20,059 nucleotides of DNA from Ophiothrix spiculata (lineage: Eukaryota > Echinodermata > Ophiuroidea > Amphilepidida > Ophiotrichidae). Positions within the stretch are counted from its first letter, which is position 1; the number at the start of each line of letters is the position of its first letter. The notes beneath the pieces are model-generated. The model was not told where the DNA came from. It saw only the letters and a list, made by a program, of their open reading frames with translations, and did not search any database. A program made the position numbers and the translations under genes. Where the stretch lies: the NCBI GenBank assembly GCA_000969725.1, contig JXSR01S002479.1; one strand, written 5' to 3'. Positions 18,783 to 20,059 of the stretch are shown piece after piece.

Positions 18783-18896
18783 GGTTTGCGCCATGTAGCA
18801 GTAATCCATGTCTCAACGATGGGTTATGCAGCAATGTGGGTTCATCGTTCCAGTGCGTATGTCCATCAGGTTTTCATGGAACCACTTGTGAAATAG
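18783..18896 (+). CDS. Exon encoding an EGF-like domain (last clear exon)
   Basis: The acceptor is AATTTGCAG ending at 18782 and the donor is GTAAGA at 18897. The exon is phase 1-1, 114 nt, 38 residues, with cysteines at 5, 10, 16, 25, 27 and 36 and the ending GFHGTTCE. The residues before the first Cys are RFAP rather than DxDE, so the usual calcium site is missing, although CSNVGSSFQC keeps the hydroxylation pattern. CSSNPC matches the O-glucose motif, but CLNDGLC lacks the Ser/Thr needed for O-fucose. It is the only EGF here without that site. It follows the longest intron. The next exon is either outside the window or the weak terminal candidate at 19006. Confidence 0.9.
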   Translation, partial: GLRHVAVIHVSTMGYAAMWVHRSSAYVHQVFMEPLVK

Positions 18897-19005
18897 GTAA
18901 GATGGATATAGAAACTTGAGCATGAGGAGCAATTGGAAAACCAGAGTATCTGCCCTCTTCGTTAGTATTGTTAATTTCCTCCTTCTCCTCCTCCCCCCCC
19001 CTCAG

Positions 19006-19064
19006 ACGCAGGCGACCACAAGGGTTTTCCATTTATGCCATCATTGCGATCGCTGCAATCGTAG
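19006..19064 (+). CDS. Candidate terminal exon after the last EGF exon (weak)
   Basis: A long pyrimidine tract (CTCCTTCTCCTCCTCC, then a C-run) ends in CTCAG at 19005, a strong-looking acceptor 109 nt after the EGF exon. In phase 1 the sequence gives about 19 residues (DAGDHKGFPFMPS...) and then TAG at 19062-19064. AATAAA lies at 19484-19489. If used, it would end the protein soon after the last EGF domain. The tract may be simple low-complexity sequence and the intron would be unusually short for this gene. Confidence 0.25.
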
Positions 19065-19200
19065 ATAATTATGGCAGTTTGATCTTACTTTATATCACCT
19101 AATGGTCTTTGTACATAAGTCAAGAAATCTCAGCCGGCTTCATCTCATTAAATGGATTAGAGGAATATTGTGTTGGGACCACCGAGACGTTCAGCTATAT

Positions 19201-19272
19201 ACCAGGTGTCCCAAAAATTGTTGCATGTAAAAAAATACCCGTGCGCAAAAAACATAATAGTTGGAGAAACGA
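19201..19272 (+). repeat. Third copy of the CCAGGTGTCCCAAAA dispersed repeat
   Basis: ACCAGGTGTCCCAAAAATTG matches the copy at 5834, with AGTTGGAGAAA conserved about 50 bp on. It is likely the outer end of the element whose long inverted repeat begins to be visible at 19342. Confidence 0.65.
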
Positions 19273-19341
19273 GTCTTTCCACAAATTATATAACAACCCT
19301 TTTGCAGATACTCGTAAAACTTTTGTTTCTGAGTTATCAAC

Positions 19342-20059
19342 AAAGATAGACACCTATGTCAGAAACGCATTTATTCAAAATTCAACAAAATTATAAGCAT
19401 ACACGTTTTGTGATATATATTATGTGCACTCTTTTTTCTAACTGATCAAACTTTATATCGAAATTAATATTGGTTCAATGTTCAATAAATAATAATTAAA
19501 CTCTCTTCCAGTATATCTATTATGCAAATTAGGGATCATGCATTCCATGCAATCCAGAATGAGTTTGTTTTGAACTATACACACTTGTGCGTACCAATAC
19601 TTCAGCTATGGGCTTCCATATTAGGTACGCACTAAAGCCCATACTTCTCACTGCAGCCGAGATTGGAGGTGAATGTTCACACTAAAATATCTCCTTTTTG
19701 GACCAATATGCAGTGATAAATATACCCCATTCTACTATCCATATATATGAAAGAGGCTTACAACATGTTGTGTACAATGGATGCAAAATAAGAAATATAA
19801 AAATCACTATTTTTCATGGAGAAAAAATTAAAATAACATCCAGATTTATTTTGTACAGAGTTCTGTCAACATGATTTTGATATCAATGGAAAGAAGAGAC
19901 CCTTCCTTTAATATACTATGGTTAAAAGCAACCTAAGTTAGTGGGCCTGTTAGTTTCAAGTTCACATGGTTGAATGAGGGTTAAAATTACATCAAACGAC
20001 TTGCCTACGATTTTGTTGATTTTTGAAAAAATACGTTTCTGACATAGGTGTCTTTCTTT
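19342..20059. mobile_element. Element with long TIRs, cut by the window edge
   Basis: About 49 bp at 19342-19390 (AGACACCTATGTCAGAAACG within it) is inverted at 20011-20059, right at the window end, with few mismatches. The arms probably continue outward, on the left towards 19201 and on the right beyond the window. The interior has no recognisable coding sequence. Confidence 0.75.

Larger units (their letters stand above)
3400..18896 (+). other. Partial multi-exon gene for an extracellular EGF/ShKT modular protein (seven internal exons)
   Basis: The gene model joins 3400-3522, 5418-5534, 8555-8671, 9753-9866, 12385-12492, 14796-14909 and 18783-18896. Each exon has an AG acceptor and GT donor and both boundaries are phase 1. 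Split codons resolve as Asp, Ala, Val, Asp, Asp and Arg, with no stop, giving 269 codons. The domain order is EGF, cbEGF, ShKT, ShKT, EGF, cbEGF, EGF. Both families are disulfide-rich extracellular modules, so secretion or a cell-surface location is expected, though no signal peptide or membrane segment lies in the window. The first and last exons are internal-type, so the gene should extend past both ends. I do not recognise a named orthologue. The EGFs resemble those of Notch, fibropellin and similar matrix proteins, but the pairing with ShKT does not let me assign a function. Confidence 0.85.

Noticed and set aside
19109-19396. 95-residue open frame
   Set aside because: It spans the ends of a repeat element (19201 and 19342) and shows no known domain.
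11865-19895. Shared motif TATCAATGGAAAGA at about 11870 and 19882
   Set aside because: The match is short and its flanks do not align, so no element could be defined from it.
1-20059. CRISPR array, bacterial operon or riboswitch
   Set aside because: Spliced EGF/ShKT exons and eukaryotic retroelements show animal DNA; no regularly spaced repeat array of that kind is present.

Overview
The window looks like animal nuclear DNA. It is AT-rich, with short coding islands of 108-123 bp separated by AT-rich introns of about 1-4 kb, canonical GT-AG splice sites and many transposon remnants. EGF and ShKT (ShK toxin-like) cysteine-rich modules, a Penelope-like retroelement, a CR1/L2-like LINE, a tRNA-derived SINE and many MITE-like and foldback DNA elements suggest a marine invertebrate. 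A deuterostome such as an echinoderm or hemichordate is my best guess, but the sequence alone does not settle it.

The only host gene I can support is on the + strand and runs through the whole window. Seven internal exons are clear: EGF (3400-3522), calcium-binding EGF (5418-5534), ShKT (8555-8671), ShKT (9753-9866), EGF (12385-12492), calcium-binding EGF (14796-14909) and EGF (18783-18896). All are phase 1-1, so every exon is a symmetric module. Together they give 807 nt, or 269 codons, with no stop at any junction. No start codon, signal peptide, transmembrane segment or certain stop is visible, so the gene is probably open at both ends. The product should be an extracellular or secreted modular protein. 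Weaker candidate exons are a 12-nt microexon present twice at 1100-1111 and 1300-1311, an alternative terminal exon at 11438-11538, and a possible terminal exon at 19006.

The introns are filled with mobile DNA. Positions 1-330 hold a minus-strand LINE reverse transcriptase fragment. Two 265-bp copies of one MITE family lie at 515-779 and 5551-5815. Positions 1065-1470 are a 0.2-kb tandem duplication. Positions 1471-2459 are a Harbinger-like element with a second TA-flanked, GATC-rich element nested inside it, which itself carries a tRNA-like stretch. Further along are a TA-flanked MITE (3552-3974), a SINE (6390-6672) and a Penelope-like remnant with an inverted tail copy (about 7080-7812). 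A GGCAAC-rich foldback lies at about 9985-10590, a TIR element at 10704-11178, a small foldback at 12634-12758 and a degenerate TIR element at 13079-14188. A 3.16-kb foldback built of GGCCGCCATTTTGG modules fills most of the last complete intron (14974-18129). The right edge holds part of another long-TIR element.

Several foldback elements begin within about 20-150 nt downstream of a splice donor. The two most unusual aspects are the mixed EGF/ShKT gene itself and the dense hairpin-forming DNA inside its introns.
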